Made by a program: the position numbers and the translations under genes. From Candidatus Thalassarchaeum betae (GTDB lineage: Archaea > Thermoplasmatota > Poseidoniia > Poseidoniales > Thalassarchaeaceae): DNA of 48,993 bases. Under the pieces are notes generated by a model. That model was not told the DNA's origin. It ran no database searches and was given only the letters and a program-made list of their open reading frames with translations. Positions 30,869-39,240 of the stretch are shown piece after piece. Within the stretch, counting starts at the first letter, position 1; each line of letters opens with the position of its first letter. The stretch is from contig JAKUUO010000010.1 in the NCBI GenBank assembly GCA_022448665.1, forward strand, positions 1-48,993, read 5' to 3'.

Positions 30869-30885
30869 CGGTGCCTGCGGCACCG
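30869..30885 (+). terminator. Stem-loop after pncC
   Basis: CGGTGCC-TGC-GGCACCG, a perfect 7-bp stem with a 3-nt loop, begins 2 nt after the stop codon. No T-tract follows. It may define or protect the mRNA end. Confidence 0.4.
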
Positions 30886-30938
30886 ATAGCAGATTTCAGG
30901 CGATATCATCATGAGCGTCCCTAGAACTGCTCCAGCGG

Positions 30939-32561
30939 ATGACCGGTCAGGATTGGGCAGAACGGCAGCGAGTACTCGCCGCCGCTGGACTGCTGGTGAT
31001 AGGGAGGGCCGCACAGGAGAAGGTCCAGAGTCTGCCGGACCTAGCTCCGCTGATTGAGGCGGCTCAGAGTTCCAATGTCGTGATGCTCAGTGAGAGGGCG
31101 ATTGACGAGATATTGACTCTGGTGCCGACCGAGAGGACCATCGAGGCTCCGCCAGCAGCCCCCAGGACCGCGCAGGCTACCTTAGCCGACCCGGAGAGCC
31201 ACTCTCCTATCGGCCGCACATTGGCTCCTGTCGTGTCCACTGAACCCACCCCTGCTCCTCGCCGTCATGGGCTCTCGCACTACAGCCTCGATGACTTTCC
31301 GATGGAGGCCAGGGACGTTGATTCCGAAATCGAGATTCACTTCGACATTACCGGCCGCTCTACAACAGAGGGCAAGATGTTCGACATGCAGTCCTTCTTC
31401 TCGGACCGCTTGCGGCAGATCCGCCAGATGATGATTGTAGGCCGCTCCTTGCCACGTCGACCCATCAGTAACTCCGAGGCTTGGCGCAACAGGCAGCGCT
31501 ACTCCAGCACCGATTATGAGGTCACTCTGGTTGGGCTGGTGAGCGAGACAAGGTGGGCGAGGTCGGGCAACTTCAACTTCGTGATCGAAGATGAGACGAT
31601 GCAGATCCGATGCTCACTGAAGCCGCCATCAGGGGCCTCAAACCTCCATCCCGCCTTGGACGGACTGATGAACGACGACGTGGTCGGAGTCAGCGGGCAT
31701 TTTCTGATAGGGGAGAGAAATCCTTTATTCCTAGCCAATGACATACACATGCCGCCTCTGGGCCGGCACTCCAAGGCCACTGCCAGTGAGGACGAGGCGG
31801 TCTCGGCCGCCTTCCTGTCCGATGTCCACGTCGGCAGCAAGACATTCCTAGCCCCGCAATGGGAGAAGATGATCGAGTGGTTCAGGACCGACCCACTGGC
31901 TCGGACTGTGAAGTACTTCGTGCTGAGCGGAGATGGAGTCGACGGGGTGGGGATATACCCAGGTCAGCAACGCCATCTGGCCATCACTGACCTGTTCAAC
32001 CAGTATGGGGAGTTGGCTAGGCTGCTCGAGGGTCTGCCCGACTGGGTCGACTTGATGATACTGCCTGGCAACCACGATGCGGTCCGTCCGGCGGAGCCGC
32101 AACCGGCATTGGACCCCGAAATCCAGCAGGACTACTCCGACGCCGTGTTCGTCGGCAACCCCTGCGACTTCAGCCTCCACGGAGTTCGCATCCTGTCTTA
32201 TCACGGTAAGAGCATAGACGACTTCGTCGCAGGCCTGCGATCGGTCACCTACTCGACTCCCGAGCTGGCGATGAAGGCGATGCTGGAGCGCAGGCACCTT
32301 GCACCATCGTGGGGGGGCAAGACCCCACTATCCCCAGAGCCCGAGGACCGGATGGTCATCTCGACCGTGCCCGACATATTCGTCACCGGCCACGTACACG
32401 GCCACTACGCTGGCAATTACAAGGGCACGACGATGATACACAGTTCCACCTGGCAGGATCAGACAGACTATCAGCGCATGCTGGGATTCCAGCCCAAGCC
32501 CTGCATCCTGACGGTAGTCAACCTGCACACACACGCGACGGCTTCAATCCCCTTCGCCTGA
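30939..32561 (+). CDS. polB: DNA polymerase D (PolII) small subunit DP1
   Basis: A 540-residue archaeal replicative polymerase subunit with 3'-5' exonuclease activity. N-terminal helical region (1-70), a Pro-rich linker (about 70-110), an OB fold (VTLVGLVSETRW..., IEDETMQIRCSL), then a calcineurin-like phosphoesterase domain with intact metal motifs: LSDVHVGS, LSGDGVDG, LPGNHDA, SYHGKS and GHVHGHYAG. So the exonuclease should be active. The large subunit DP2 is not in the window. Its 3' end overlaps the convergent HAD gene by 18 nt. Confidence 0.95.
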   Translation: MTGQDWAERQRVLAAAGLLVIGRAAQEKVQSLPDLAPLIEAAQSSNVVMLSERAIDEILTLVPTERTIEAPPAAPRTAQATLADPESHSPIGRTLAPVVSTEPTPAPRRHGLSHYSLDDFPMEARDVDSEIEIHFDITGRSTTEGKMFDMQSFFSDRLRQIRQMMIVGRSLPRRPISNSEAWRNRQRYSSTDYEVTLVGLVSETRWARSGNFNFVIEDETMQIRCSLKPPSGASNLHPALDGLMNDDVVGVSGHFLIGERNPLFLANDIHMPPLGRHSKATASEDEAVSAAFLSDVHVGSKTFLAPQWEKMIEWFRTDPLARTVKYFVLSGDGVDGVGIYPGQQRHLAITDLFNQYGELARLLEGLPDWVDLMILPGNHDAVRPAEPQPALDPEIQQDYSDAVFVGNPCDFSLHGVRILSYHGKSIDDFVAGLRSVTYSTPELAMKAMLERRHLAPSWGGKTPLSPEPEDRMVISTVPDIFVTGHVHGHYAGNYKGTTMIHSSTWQDQTDYQRMLGFQPKPCILTVVNLHTHATASIPFA

Positions 32562-33236
32562 GTCTGGAAACTCTTCGCCGTCGAAGATATGCGGCCACAG
32601 AGCTCGCAGGTCCCCTTCTAGGACGACGGGGACCCCCGCCGCCTCAAACGCGTCGACCGCCCTCTGTCTGGCAGGATTGAAACCTATGAAGCCAGAGCCG
32701 GGGATCATCATCGAGAGGTCAGTGCTTGAATCACCCACCGAGACGATGCTTTCAGGTTCCAGCTCCTTGATTCTCGCGAGCTTCTCGACCAATAGCCCCT
32801 TCTCGTGAGAGTTCACTTGCGTGGGCGCAGGCCCGCGCAGCATTCCCTCGTCATCCCAATCGAATCCGTTGGCAGCCCAGTCGTCGACCTTCAGCATGTC
32901 AGCAATGGTGCCCACGAAGACATCCACACCGGCAGACACGATGGCCACGAAGACCCTCCGAGACTGCAACGCGCGGACCGTTTCGCGCGCCCCGGGCATC
33001 AGCGTGATGCCAGAGTAACAGCGCATGATGTCCTCTCTGTGGATCTCGGGCTGCACCTCAGTCCACAGACGGATGTCGTCAGCCATGAACTCATCATCGC
33101 TGATCTCTCCATTCAGGAAGCGCTCAAGGGTTTCGAGATTCTCGGTACCGAAGTGGTCGTGGATATTCTGCCACGAGGAGCCGTTGTCGGTCAGTACACC
33201 GTCGCAGTCGAAGACGACCGCTCTGACATCGCTCAT
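32544..33236 (-). CDS. HAD-superfamily phosphatase, phosphoserine phosphatase-like
   Basis: A 230-residue hydrolase. Motif I is VVFDCDGVLTD (nucleophile D10, acid D12), the cap region follows, motif II is IVSAGV, and motif IV is VGDSSTDLSMM. The helical cap and these motifs suit phosphoserine phosphatase (SerB) or a close HAD phosphatase; SerC, which makes its substrate, is in the window. Substrate is inferred only. A TATA-like box (33259-33265) lies 23-29 nt before the ATG. It overlaps the DP1 gene tail by 18 nt. Confidence 0.75.
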   Translation of the reverse strand: MSDVRAVVFDCDGVLTDNGSSWQNIHDHFGTENLETLERFLNGEISDDEFMADDIRLWTEVQPEIHREDIMRCYSGITLMPGARETVRALQSRRVFVAIVSAGVDVFVGTIADMLKVDDWAANGFDWDDEGMLRGPAPTQVNSHEKGLLVEKLARIKELEPESIVSVGDSSTDLSMMIPGSGFIGFNPARQRAVDAFEAAGVPVVLEGDLRALWPHIFDGEEFPDSGEGD

Positions 33237-33258
33237 GCAGCCGTCGTCGCGTGGGCGT

Positions 33259-33265
33259 GTATAGT
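33259..33265 (-). promoter_or_regulatory. TATA-like box of the HAD phosphatase gene
   Basis: ACTATAC on the minus strand, 23-29 nt before ATG 33236, no Shine-Dalgarno between. It suggests a leaderless mRNA. Confidence 0.4.
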
Positions 33266-33312
33266 CCCTGCGAGGGAGATGGGTTGATGACCGTCAGGGA
33301 ACTCGCCTCAGC

Positions 33313-33570
33313 ATGGTCGGCCAAGGCAAGGCGGTGAAGGTCAAGATGCTGTTCTTCGGACCCTTGGCCGAGAGGCTAGGTGAGCGCGAGATCGAGGTTG
33401 CTTTGGAGCACGGAACGACAGGCAATCAGCTGATTGAGCGCTTCGAGTTGTCCGATTTTCTCGATTCTGGACTCAGGGTCGCTATCGATGGGCAGATCGG
33501 AGCATCTCTGGATACTCCTCTGAGGGATTCATCCGAAGTCGCCTTCCTCCCACCGGTTTCCGGTGGGTGA
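33313..33570 (+). CDS. MoaD/SAMP-type beta-grasp sulfur carrier
   Basis: An 85-residue ubiquitin-like protein. VKVKMLFFGPLAERLGEREIEV opens the beta-grasp fold, the helix region TTGNQLIERFEL follows, and the chain ends FLPPVSGG. The diglycine end and PPVSGG are the MoaD signature; it could be the small subunit of molybdopterin synthase or an archaeal SAMP. No MoaE, MoeB or other molybdenum genes are here. A near-perfect hairpin in the DNA (33549-33567) covers the last six codons. The start ATG 33313 has in-frame alternatives downstream (33346 and others). Confidence 0.8.
   Translation: MVGQGKAVKVKMLFFGPLAERLGEREIEVALEHGTTGNQLIERFELSDFLDSGLRVAIDGQIGASLDTPLRDSSEVAFLPPVSGG
33549..33567 (+). other. 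Perfect stem-loop in the last codons of the MoaD-like gene
   Basis: CCCACCGG-TTT-CCGGTGGG, an 8-bp perfect stem with a 3-nt loop, ends one base before the stop codon TGA. The codons specify PPVSGG, so part of the symmetry is set by the protein, but the exact palindrome is not required; it could end or stabilise the transcript. Confidence 0.35.
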
Positions 33571-33625
33571 GGTACAATCCGGCCGAAGCATTTGAACGAG
33601 AACACTTCCGCCTAGAGTCGATAAC

Positions 33626-33835
33626 ATGGCCATAGGCACCATTGAGATAGCAATCCTCGTTATATTTGGGATAATCGTGTTCGGAGCGAAGAGGATACCC
33701 GAACTTGCTCGCAGCGTGGGCCTTGCCAAGGGCGAGTTCCAGAAGGCTGTGGAAGAAGGCGTTCAGCCATCTTCCGCCGAGCAGGACATGGATCGAGGCG
33801 GGATGACCGAGGAAGTCTCGAACGAGAACGAGTGA
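33626..33835 (+). CDS. tatA: Twin-arginine translocase subunit TatA/E
   Basis: A 69-residue protein with the TatA plan: a short N-terminal transmembrane helix (about 5-21, IEIAILVIFGIIVFG), the hinge FGAKRIPELARSVG, and an amphipathic helix (KGEFQKAVEEG), then an acidic tail. It forms the translocation pore for folded proteins. TatC is not in this window. It ends 1 nt before the convergent Nob1 stop codon. Confidence 0.9.
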   Translation: MAIGTIEIAILVIFGIIVFGAKRIPELARSVGLAKGEFQKAVEEGVQPSSAEQDMDRGGMTEEVSNENE

Positions 33836-33836
33836 T

Positions 33837-34337
33837 TCACTCCCTGCTGCGCCTGAGTCTCAGCACAGCTCCGCAATCGGGGCAGTTCCCAAGTTCCTCC
33901 TTGCCGGCGTGAGGTGCATCCGGATGTGGCTGTATCGCACCGCAACCTGTGCAGCGCAGTTCCCATGTCCACAGAGCTTGAATCCCCTCCATGGTGACCG
34001 ATAGCCATGGGATCCCACCTCTCTCGCATAGGTTCTGCAGCCTGTAGTCGTCCGTCACTAGAGTCGCACCCCTCTCTATGGAGAGTGCGAGCAGTTCGAG
34101 GTCGACGGGTGACAGGCCAGCCATGTCCCCGGTCTGGGTCGCAAGTTCGCTGGCCTGTGCGAGCGCAGCATTCCCGGGAGTCGCCCATTCAAGGCCAATC
34201 GAATCCAGCAGCATCTCCCTGTCGGGCGAGATGCGACCCAGCTCAGCTCTCTGAGAGGGCACCACTAGGCCACCCCTCATCCGCTCCATAGGCCATGCGA
34301 TGAGCGCAGCGGTGTCCAGCACCTCGCCAGTCGCCAT
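33837..34337 (-). CDS. nob1: Ribosome maturation endonuclease Nob1 (PIN plus zinc ribbon)
   Basis: A 166-residue protein. The N-terminal PIN domain has GEVLDTAALIAWP (first Asp), acidic residues in LSPVDLELLALSIE, and ATLVTDDYRLQNLC (last Asp pair), the metal site that cuts the 3' end of pre-16S rRNA. The zinc ribbon at the C-terminus has CTGCGAI and CPDCGAV. The order PIN then ribbon matches archaeal Nob1. The start is ATG 34337; the frame from 34412 overlaps the DedA-like region and lacks support. Confidence 0.9.
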   Translation of the reverse strand: MATGEVLDTAALIAWPMERMRGGLVVPSQRAELGRISPDREMLLDSIGLEWATPGNAALAQASELATQTGDMAGLSPVDLELLALSIERGATLVTDDYRLQNLCERGGIPWLSVTMEGIQALWTWELRCTGCGAIQPHPDAPHAGKEELGNCPDCGAVLRLRRSRE

Positions 34338-34436
34338 GCTCGGGCGTAGGCTGACTGCGCTTTCAGGGGTCGCCTCCGAGTCTAGTCGGTGTCCGCGGGA
34401 AGCAACGTTCATCCCGAAAAGGATGGACGAAGGTGC

Positions 34437-35036
34437 GTGCTCAAGGGTATCACCGACTCGATAATCGAATGGGCGGAGGGCTTTGGCCTGCTGGGCCTCG
34501 CCGTTGTTTCTGCCTCCGAAGCAGCCCTTCAGCCAGCACCGCCCGACTTGCTGGTCATCCCCATGGTCCTAGGGGCCGATAGTTCCCTCGATATCCTAGC
34601 CATCGTTCTTGTCGCCACCATATCGAGTGTGGTAGGAGCAGTGGGGGGCTATGGAATCGGCGTTTACGCTGGCAGACCGATACTCGAGCGATTCGCCAGC
34701 GATGCAACAGTTGCCAGACTCGATGTCCTGATGGTCAGGTACGGGTCTGCCGGCATCTTCCTCGCCGCGGTCTCTCCAATACCTTACAAGGCACTGGCAT
34801 GGGCAGCGGGAGCCGGCAGGATGGACCTCAGGATGTTCATCGCAGCGGGTCTCTTCGGCCGAGGGATAAGGTTCGGTATGGAGGGAATAGTGCTTGGGAT
34901 ATGGGGCGAGGAGTTTCTCGGTCTGATTGAGGACCCGCTTGCATGGCTGGTGGGGGGAATCATCGGTTTGGCTCTGTTCATACCCCTAGCGCGCTGGTGG
35001 TTCGCGCTAGCAGAGCCTGCAGACAATGGGGAATGA
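34437..35036 (+). CDS. DedA/VTT-family membrane protein
   Basis: A 199-residue integral membrane protein. VVSASEAALQPAPPDLLVIPMVL carries the acidic and proline pattern of DedA re-entrant helices; GAVGGYGIGVYAGRPIL and YGSAGIFLAAVSPIPYKALAWAAGAGRMDLRMF are close to DedA cores, with R-rich and glycine patterns. DedA proteins act in lipid scrambling or flippase-like roles and cell-envelope integrity. The start is likely GTG 34437; GTG 34389 adds 16 residues. The 3' end passes into the next gene's upstream region. Confidence 0.8.
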   Translation: MLKGITDSIIEWAEGFGLLGLAVVSASEAALQPAPPDLLVIPMVLGADSSLDILAIVLVATISSVVGAVGGYGIGVYAGRPILERFASDATVARLDVLMVRYGSAGIFLAAVSPIPYKALAWAAGAGRMDLRMFIAAGLFGRGIRFGMEGIVLGIWGEEFLGLIEDPLAWLVGGIIGLALFIPLARWWFALAEPADNGE

Positions 35037-35063
35037 TTCCCGACAAACGCGACAACCCACGAC

Positions 35064-35070
35064 CCTTAAC
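35064..35070 (+). promoter_or_regulatory. TATA-like box of the membrane winged-helix gene
   Basis: CCTTAAC lies 25-31 nt before ATG 35095 and supports that start rather than ATG 35026, which overlaps the previous gene. Confidence 0.3.
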
Positions 35071-35094
35071 CCATCCAAGCCTCTCCGGTATCGC

Positions 35095-36090
35095 ATGGGA
35101 AGGGCGCCAGCGTATGCGCGACGCGCTGCCTCGCTAGGCATCACGCTGGCGATTCTGGTTATCCTAGCGACGCCATCCGTTGCAGCCGACCAGGATGCCA
35201 CTTGGGTGCGCACCTCCCCCGGGGTGTGGATGCTCGAGGACTCGCAGGGCCTGCTTCACCAGCCGCAGCCCGAGGCCGGCCTGTTCCTGAGCCCCTCGGA
35301 AGGGCGCACCGTTGGATTGGAACTGAGCGATGCTCTGGCGGGAATCTGGACTATCGCGGACATGTGGTTCGTGGCTGAATCGGAGGGGCAGTCCCCGGCT
35401 GATCCAGAACAGCAGACTGAAGGCCCCCAATTCATCCTCTCTCTGCCCGCGATGTCCTTCGCTTCCACCTTCATCGCCGTCACTTTCCTCTCTCTGGCTC
35501 TAGTCGCAGCCAGAGATGAGCCTACTCGGGCCAAGATATCCCAGTCGATGGGCCGATTCTCCCAACTCAGGGTCACTGAGGGCACAGGAACGCTCGCGGG
35601 GACCTACCAGCGCGGACGCCTAGAGGGCTTCTTGACCGCCCATCCCGGCTGCCACCTCTCTGGCATCATACGCGCTCTGAATCTGGGGAACCACCAGGCC
35701 GTACATCACCTGAGGACACTCGAGCGTGAGGGACGCGTCTGGTGCAGGCGTGACGGACGCCTACTCCGCTACTACACCTCAGCGGTCGACCCAGCAGCCG
35801 AGCTCTCCAGCCTGCCTCGCCCGGTCGATGCCAACCAGCTCAGTGACGTGGCTCTGATGGTGCTGCGTTCGATAGCCGAGCAGGAAGATGGACAGATCTC
35901 TCCGACACAGAGGGAGATGGCGGCCCGATTGGAGACGAGCCAGCAACTGGTCGGCCATCATCTGAAGCGACTTGAATCCCAGGGCCTGATTACGCGGAGG
36001 AGGAGAGGGCTGCGAACCGATCGGGCGCTCACCGAAGAGGGCATGAGACTGTGGGCGACTCTCGTAGAACCCGTCTCTACGAGACCTTGA
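35095..36090 (+). CDS. Membrane-anchored protein with two winged-helix DNA-binding domains
   Basis: A 331-residue protein. Membrane segment one is at about 12-31 (ASLGITLAILVILATP), perhaps a signal peptide; a short outside region (about 32-110) follows, then segment two at about 113-138 (MSFASTFIAVTFLSLALVAA). The cytoplasmic part has two winged-helix domains: about 165-240 (FLTAHPGCHLSGIIRALNLG...) and about 250-331 (ALMVLRSIAEQEDGQISPTQREMAARLE..., with a wing RRRRGLRTDRALT). It resembles archaeal ArsR/MarR-like transmembrane regulators. The signal is unknown. It lies upstream of the repeat lipoprotein gene and could control it. Confidence 0.75.
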   Translation: MGRAPAYARRAASLGITLAILVILATPSVAADQDATWVRTSPGVWMLEDSQGLLHQPQPEAGLFLSPSEGRTVGLELSDALAGIWTIADMWFVAESEGQSPADPEQQTEGPQFILSLPAMSFASTFIAVTFLSLALVAARDEPTRAKISQSMGRFSQLRVTEGTGTLAGTYQRGRLEGFLTAHPGCHLSGIIRALNLGNHQAVHHLRTLEREGRVWCRRDGRLLRYYTSAVDPAAELSSLPRPVDANQLSDVALMVLRSIAEQEDGQISPTQREMAARLETSQQLVGHHLKRLESQGLITRRRRGLRTDRALTEEGMRLWATLVEPVSTRP

Positions 36091-36111
36091 CAAATCCAAT
36101 GACCCACTTTC

Positions 36112-36118
36112 CTTTAAG
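36112..36118 (+). promoter_or_regulatory. TATA-like box of the large repeat lipoprotein gene
   Basis: CTTTAAG, 25-31 nt before ATG 36143, after a GC-rich stretch. No Shine-Dalgarno. It supports 36143 over the earlier in-frame start at 36119. Confidence 0.4.
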
Positions 36119-36142
36119 GTGGTCAAGGGGGCCCTGTGGCCA

Positions 36143-39121
36143 ATGTACAAGATGAATCGCGACAGAACCGCCCGACGCCGAATCCACACCGGCCTCTTCC
36201 TTGTGGCCCTGATGCTGGGCTCAGGATGCCTCGGAGCGACCGATGAGATAATCGAGCAGCCAGAGCCTTCAGTGGTGACCGCCGAGGTCCAGATCGAGGG
36301 CTCGCCAACTACAGCCAACGACCTAATTGTCGCCAACGCCGTGATCTCCGAGGGCACTGGGCCCTACATCGTGAACTGGCGACTTGACGGGGTATTGGTG
36401 CAGACCTCCTCCAGCATGGCCTATGACGCTGGATTCCTCTCCGTCGGCACACACACCATCGAGGCCGAAATCACCGACTCGATGGGGGTGACTGGGGTCT
36501 CGGCTGTCATCTTCACGCTGCTGGAGCCAAACCGAGCCCCGACGATCTCCCTAGAACTCCCTATCGAAGGAACCGCAGGCGTCCCTGTGGCTTGGTCGGT
36601 AGATGCTTCAGACCCAGACGGTGATGACCTCGTAGTCGAGGTTGATTTCTCCGATGGCATCGCCCAGAGGGACCTCTCCGGGCAGCACGTCTGGGGTGAA
36701 CCCGGTATCTACACAGTTCGCGTCTCAGCCACTGACACCTCGGGATTCCTGGCCAACGCTCAGGAGACGATCAGGATCGAGTACGCCGACGCGCCTTCGC
36801 TCACAGTTTCCACCAACCCCTCCCCTCAGGGACGCATACACCTCAATCTGGCCGGAGAGTTGACTATCACCACCAGCACCGAGGACCCACTCGGTCCCGT
36901 CTCGGTCAGCATAGACTGGGGCGACGGTTCAATGGTAGAACCGGCGTTCACCGAGGAGTCCCACCAGTACGCCGAGGAGGGCGTGTTCGTGGTACGCGTG
37001 ATTGCGACCGGCTCGACCGGCATCACCACTGAGCGCGTCTTCCACGTTGAGGTGGTCTCCGTGGCCGACGACCTCGAGGCAGCCCAACTGCAGGAAGAGC
37101 TGGAGGAAGAGGCCGAGGAACAACTCGATACCGAGGTCGAAGAAGAGCTCGACAATGATGGAGATGGCACGGTTGACGACGTCACCGAGGCCCAACAGGA
37201 CCCTGACTACGACTGGCAGTCCGACTTCGATCCCGATGGCGACGGATACTACGACGACGACCAGGAGGTCGACGACTGGGTCGCCACCGACGAGGAGTCG
37301 GTACGCGACGAGGTCGGTGACGAAGAGGAGACCGACGCCATCCCGAACGACCCTCTGATGATCGAGACCAGCGTTGTAAACGAGGACGAAGGGCCGTCCG
37401 ATGCCGAACTTGGCCCGACCCCAGCCGACAACGAGGCTGACGCGGAGATCGTCAACCCGGTGTTCAACGACGCATGGGGCGATGTGAGCGACGACTCTCT
37501 GCAGGAGCAGACCTACAGCCGCTCGATATCGCAGGTCACAGCCACATGGTGGAACGACACGTTCTGGGAGGACTGGGACAACGACGGAGTCCCTGAGACG
37601 CTGTGCCACACCGCGGTCGGCATTTTCTGGTTCGACTCTGATGGGATCCCAGGGCCAGAGCGAATCATCCTAGTCCGCACCAAGCACTGCTCGCACGACC
37701 GCGACGGGGACGGCCAAAATGACCTCTTCTTCACACGCTTCAGGGGCCTCGATTTCGTCGATCAGAACTCTGATGGCATCCCCGAGCGCCACGACGTGCT
37801 CACCAGGGTCGTCTGGACCTGGGACAACGGCACCTACGAGGATGTCAACATAGACCTCTTCGTCCACGCCCGCACCGACGCCGACCAAGACGGCAATCTG
37901 GAGCGCCGCGTGGTCCTGAACCGCCACCAGCGGATGGTCGATCAGGGCATAGGCACGGTGCTCACCGCGTACTTCTCGCACTCTCGATTCATACTGAGAG
38001 TCGACAGCAACGACGACGGCACCCCAGAGCGCTGGATGGCCATAGACCACACCTCATGGGTATGGGACCCCACCGAGGACGGCAACGCCGACCGCCACCG
38101 CGACTACCTGCGCGCGGTCGTCAGGAAGGACACCAACCAAGACGGCAGTGTCGATGTGATCCGAGCCCTTCACCAGAATACCGTCCAGTTCGATAACGAC
38201 TCGAACGGCGTCATAGAGCTGCAGTGGACTTGGCGAGCCGGGGTCCTGAAGGTCGACACCGACCACGATGGCGACCTCGACTACACCGCCTGGATGCACG
38301 GCTGGCACCAGCACTGGGACTGGGGCATGGTCGAGTACCACATCCACCGTTTCGCCCTGACTCGGATATCCGACCATGACACAGATGGCATCCCCGAGTG
38401 GAAACAGCGAATCATACACATGTCCAACGCGACCGACTGGGACTTCGATCACCATCTCGAGCAACGTGAGTCCTATACTGCCAGCCTGACTTGGTCCGAT
38501 GCCGACGAGGACGGCTACGAGGAGCACATCTTCAGGAGAGTGAGGGAGACAACTTACCTTGACCAGCACGCCCACGGATGGTCCCACCAGACGGAGTCGA
38601 CGCATTCGCTGGAGATCTGGCGCGACTTGAACCACAACCTGCGTGCCCAGCGCGTGGTCGTCACCGGTCTGAGTTCATGGGACAACAACTCGGACGGCAG
38701 CCCGGACACCTACGACCACCTGAGCAGGACCTGGCAGGCGGCTGACCACGACCACGACGGCTTCCTCGAGCGCAGGGTGTTCCACCGTCACCACATGGCG
38801 GCGAGGGACGACAATGCGGACGGCAATGCGACCTTCGCGCTCAACTCCAACATCTGGCACGCGAGGAATCTCTCCCTGTCTCCCAGCGGCAGCATCGATC
38901 TGCTGCAGGAGGCCTACCTCTCGCACATAGTATTCGAGTGGAACATCAACTCGCAGGGCCACGCCTACCACACCAACAACACCTGGATCGCCTTCCACGT
39001 CGACCACGTGACCAACACCATACAGGGGATCATCGTGACCGTAATCACCATCGATTCCGACCAAGACGGCACCCCCGAGTCGGTGACCATCACCACTGGA
39101 AATACTGGCAACCCACCGTGA
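36143..39121 (+). CDS. Large secreted lipoprotein with PKD-like domains and calcium-loop repeat array
   Basis: A 992-residue exported protein. N-terminus: basic residues (RRR at 11-13), a hydrophobic core and a lipobox with C29 (GSGC). Three Ig/PKD-like domains fill about 40-310 (SDPDGDDLVVEVDFSDG, SVSIDWGDGS). An acidic region (about 313-455) contains DGDGTVDD and DPDGDGYYDDD loops of the thrombospondin-3 type. From about 476 to 985 run some 18-20 degenerate repeats of about 21 residues, each with Dx(D/N)xDG followed by a strand rich in Trp, Arg and His, such as DSNDDGTPERWMAIDHTSWVW. The acidic loops probably bind calcium. It is likely surface-bound, for adhesion or particle attachment; no enzymatic motif is seen. 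Confidence 0.75.
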   Translation: MYKMNRDRTARRRIHTGLFLVALMLGSGCLGATDEIIEQPEPSVVTAEVQIEGSPTTANDLIVANAVISEGTGPYIVNWRLDGVLVQTSSSMAYDAGFLSVGTHTIEAEITDSMGVTGVSAVIFTLLEPNRAPTISLELPIEGTAGVPVAWSVDASDPDGDDLVVEVDFSDGIAQRDLSGQHVWGEPGIYTVRVSATDTSGFLANAQETIRIEYADAPSLTVSTNPSPQGRIHLNLAGELTITTSTEDPLGPVSVSIDWGDGSMVEPAFTEESHQYAEEGVFVVRVIATGSTGITTERVFHVEVVSVADDLEAAQLQEELEEEAEEQLDTEVEEELDNDGDGTVDDVTEAQQDPDYDWQSDFDPDGDGYYDDDQEVDDWVATDEESVRDEVGDEEETDAIPNDPLMIETSVVNEDEGPSDAELGPTPADNEADAEIVNPVFNDAWGDVSDDSLQEQTYSRSISQVTATWWNDTFWEDWDNDGVPETLCHTAVGIFWFDSDGIPGPERIILVRTKHCSHDRDGDGQNDLFFTRFRGLDFVDQNSDGIPERHDVLTRVVWTWDNGTYEDVNIDLFVHARTDADQDGNLERRVVLNRHQRMVDQGIGTVLTAYFSHSRFILRVDSNDDGTPERWMAIDHTSWVWDPTEDGNADRHRDYLRAVVRKDTNQDGSVDVIRALHQNTVQFDNDSNGVIELQWTWRAGVLKVDTDHDGDLDYTAWMHGWHQHWDWGMVEYHIHRFALTRISDHDTDGIPEWKQRIIHMSNATDWDFDHHLEQRESYTASLTWSDADEDGYEEHIFRRVRETTYLDQHAHGWSHQTESTHSLEIWRDLNHNLRAQRVVVTGLSSWDNNSDGSPDTYDHLSRTWQAADHDHDGFLERRVFHRHHMAARDDNADGNATFALNSNIWHARNLSLSPSGSIDLLQEAYLSHIVFEWNINSQGHAYHTNNTWIAFHVDHVTNTIQGIIVTVITIDSDQDGTPESVTITTGNTGNPP
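37570..39085 (+). repeat. Array of about 20 degenerate ~21-residue Ca-loop repeats (protein level)
   Basis: Units read DxDxDG(x)2(E/D) then about 12 residues ending in an aromatic or hydrophobic strand. Examples: DWDNDGVPE, DRDGDGQND, DQNSDGIPE, DADQDGNLE, DSNDDGTPE, DTNQDGSVD, DTDHDGDLD, DADEDGYEE, DNNSDGSPD, DHDHDGFLE, DSDQDGTPE. The spacing between successive loops is often exactly 21 residues; some gaps are about twice that, suggesting lost loops. The DNA itself is not visibly repetitive, so the array is old. Confidence 0.75.
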
Positions 39122-39159
39122 CGAATTGTTATGGAGGGGGCGGCTGTCGTCGAACCAGC

Positions 39160-39234
39160 GCTTGTGTGGTGTAGTTCGGTCCATCATGCCGCCCTTTCGA
39201 GGCGGCGACCCGGGTTCAAATCCCGGCACGAGCA
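39160..39234 (+). tRNA. tRNA-Glu (anticodon TTC)
   Basis: Acceptor GCTTGTG (39160-39166) pairs with CACGAGC (39227-39233) with one G-T pair; discriminator A. Anticodon stem CCGCC/GGCGG closes CTTTCGA, anticodon TTC. T arm CCGGGTTCAAATCCCGG. Unlike the other four tRNAs here it has no encoded CCA: CCT follows. Confidence 0.95.
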
Positions 39235-39240
39235 CCTTCA

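Noticed and set aside
37002..38635. Several long frames antisense to the repeat lipoprotein
   Set aside because: They mirror the GC-rich repeat codons (Val/Gly/Asp-rich shadows) and have no start context or domain.
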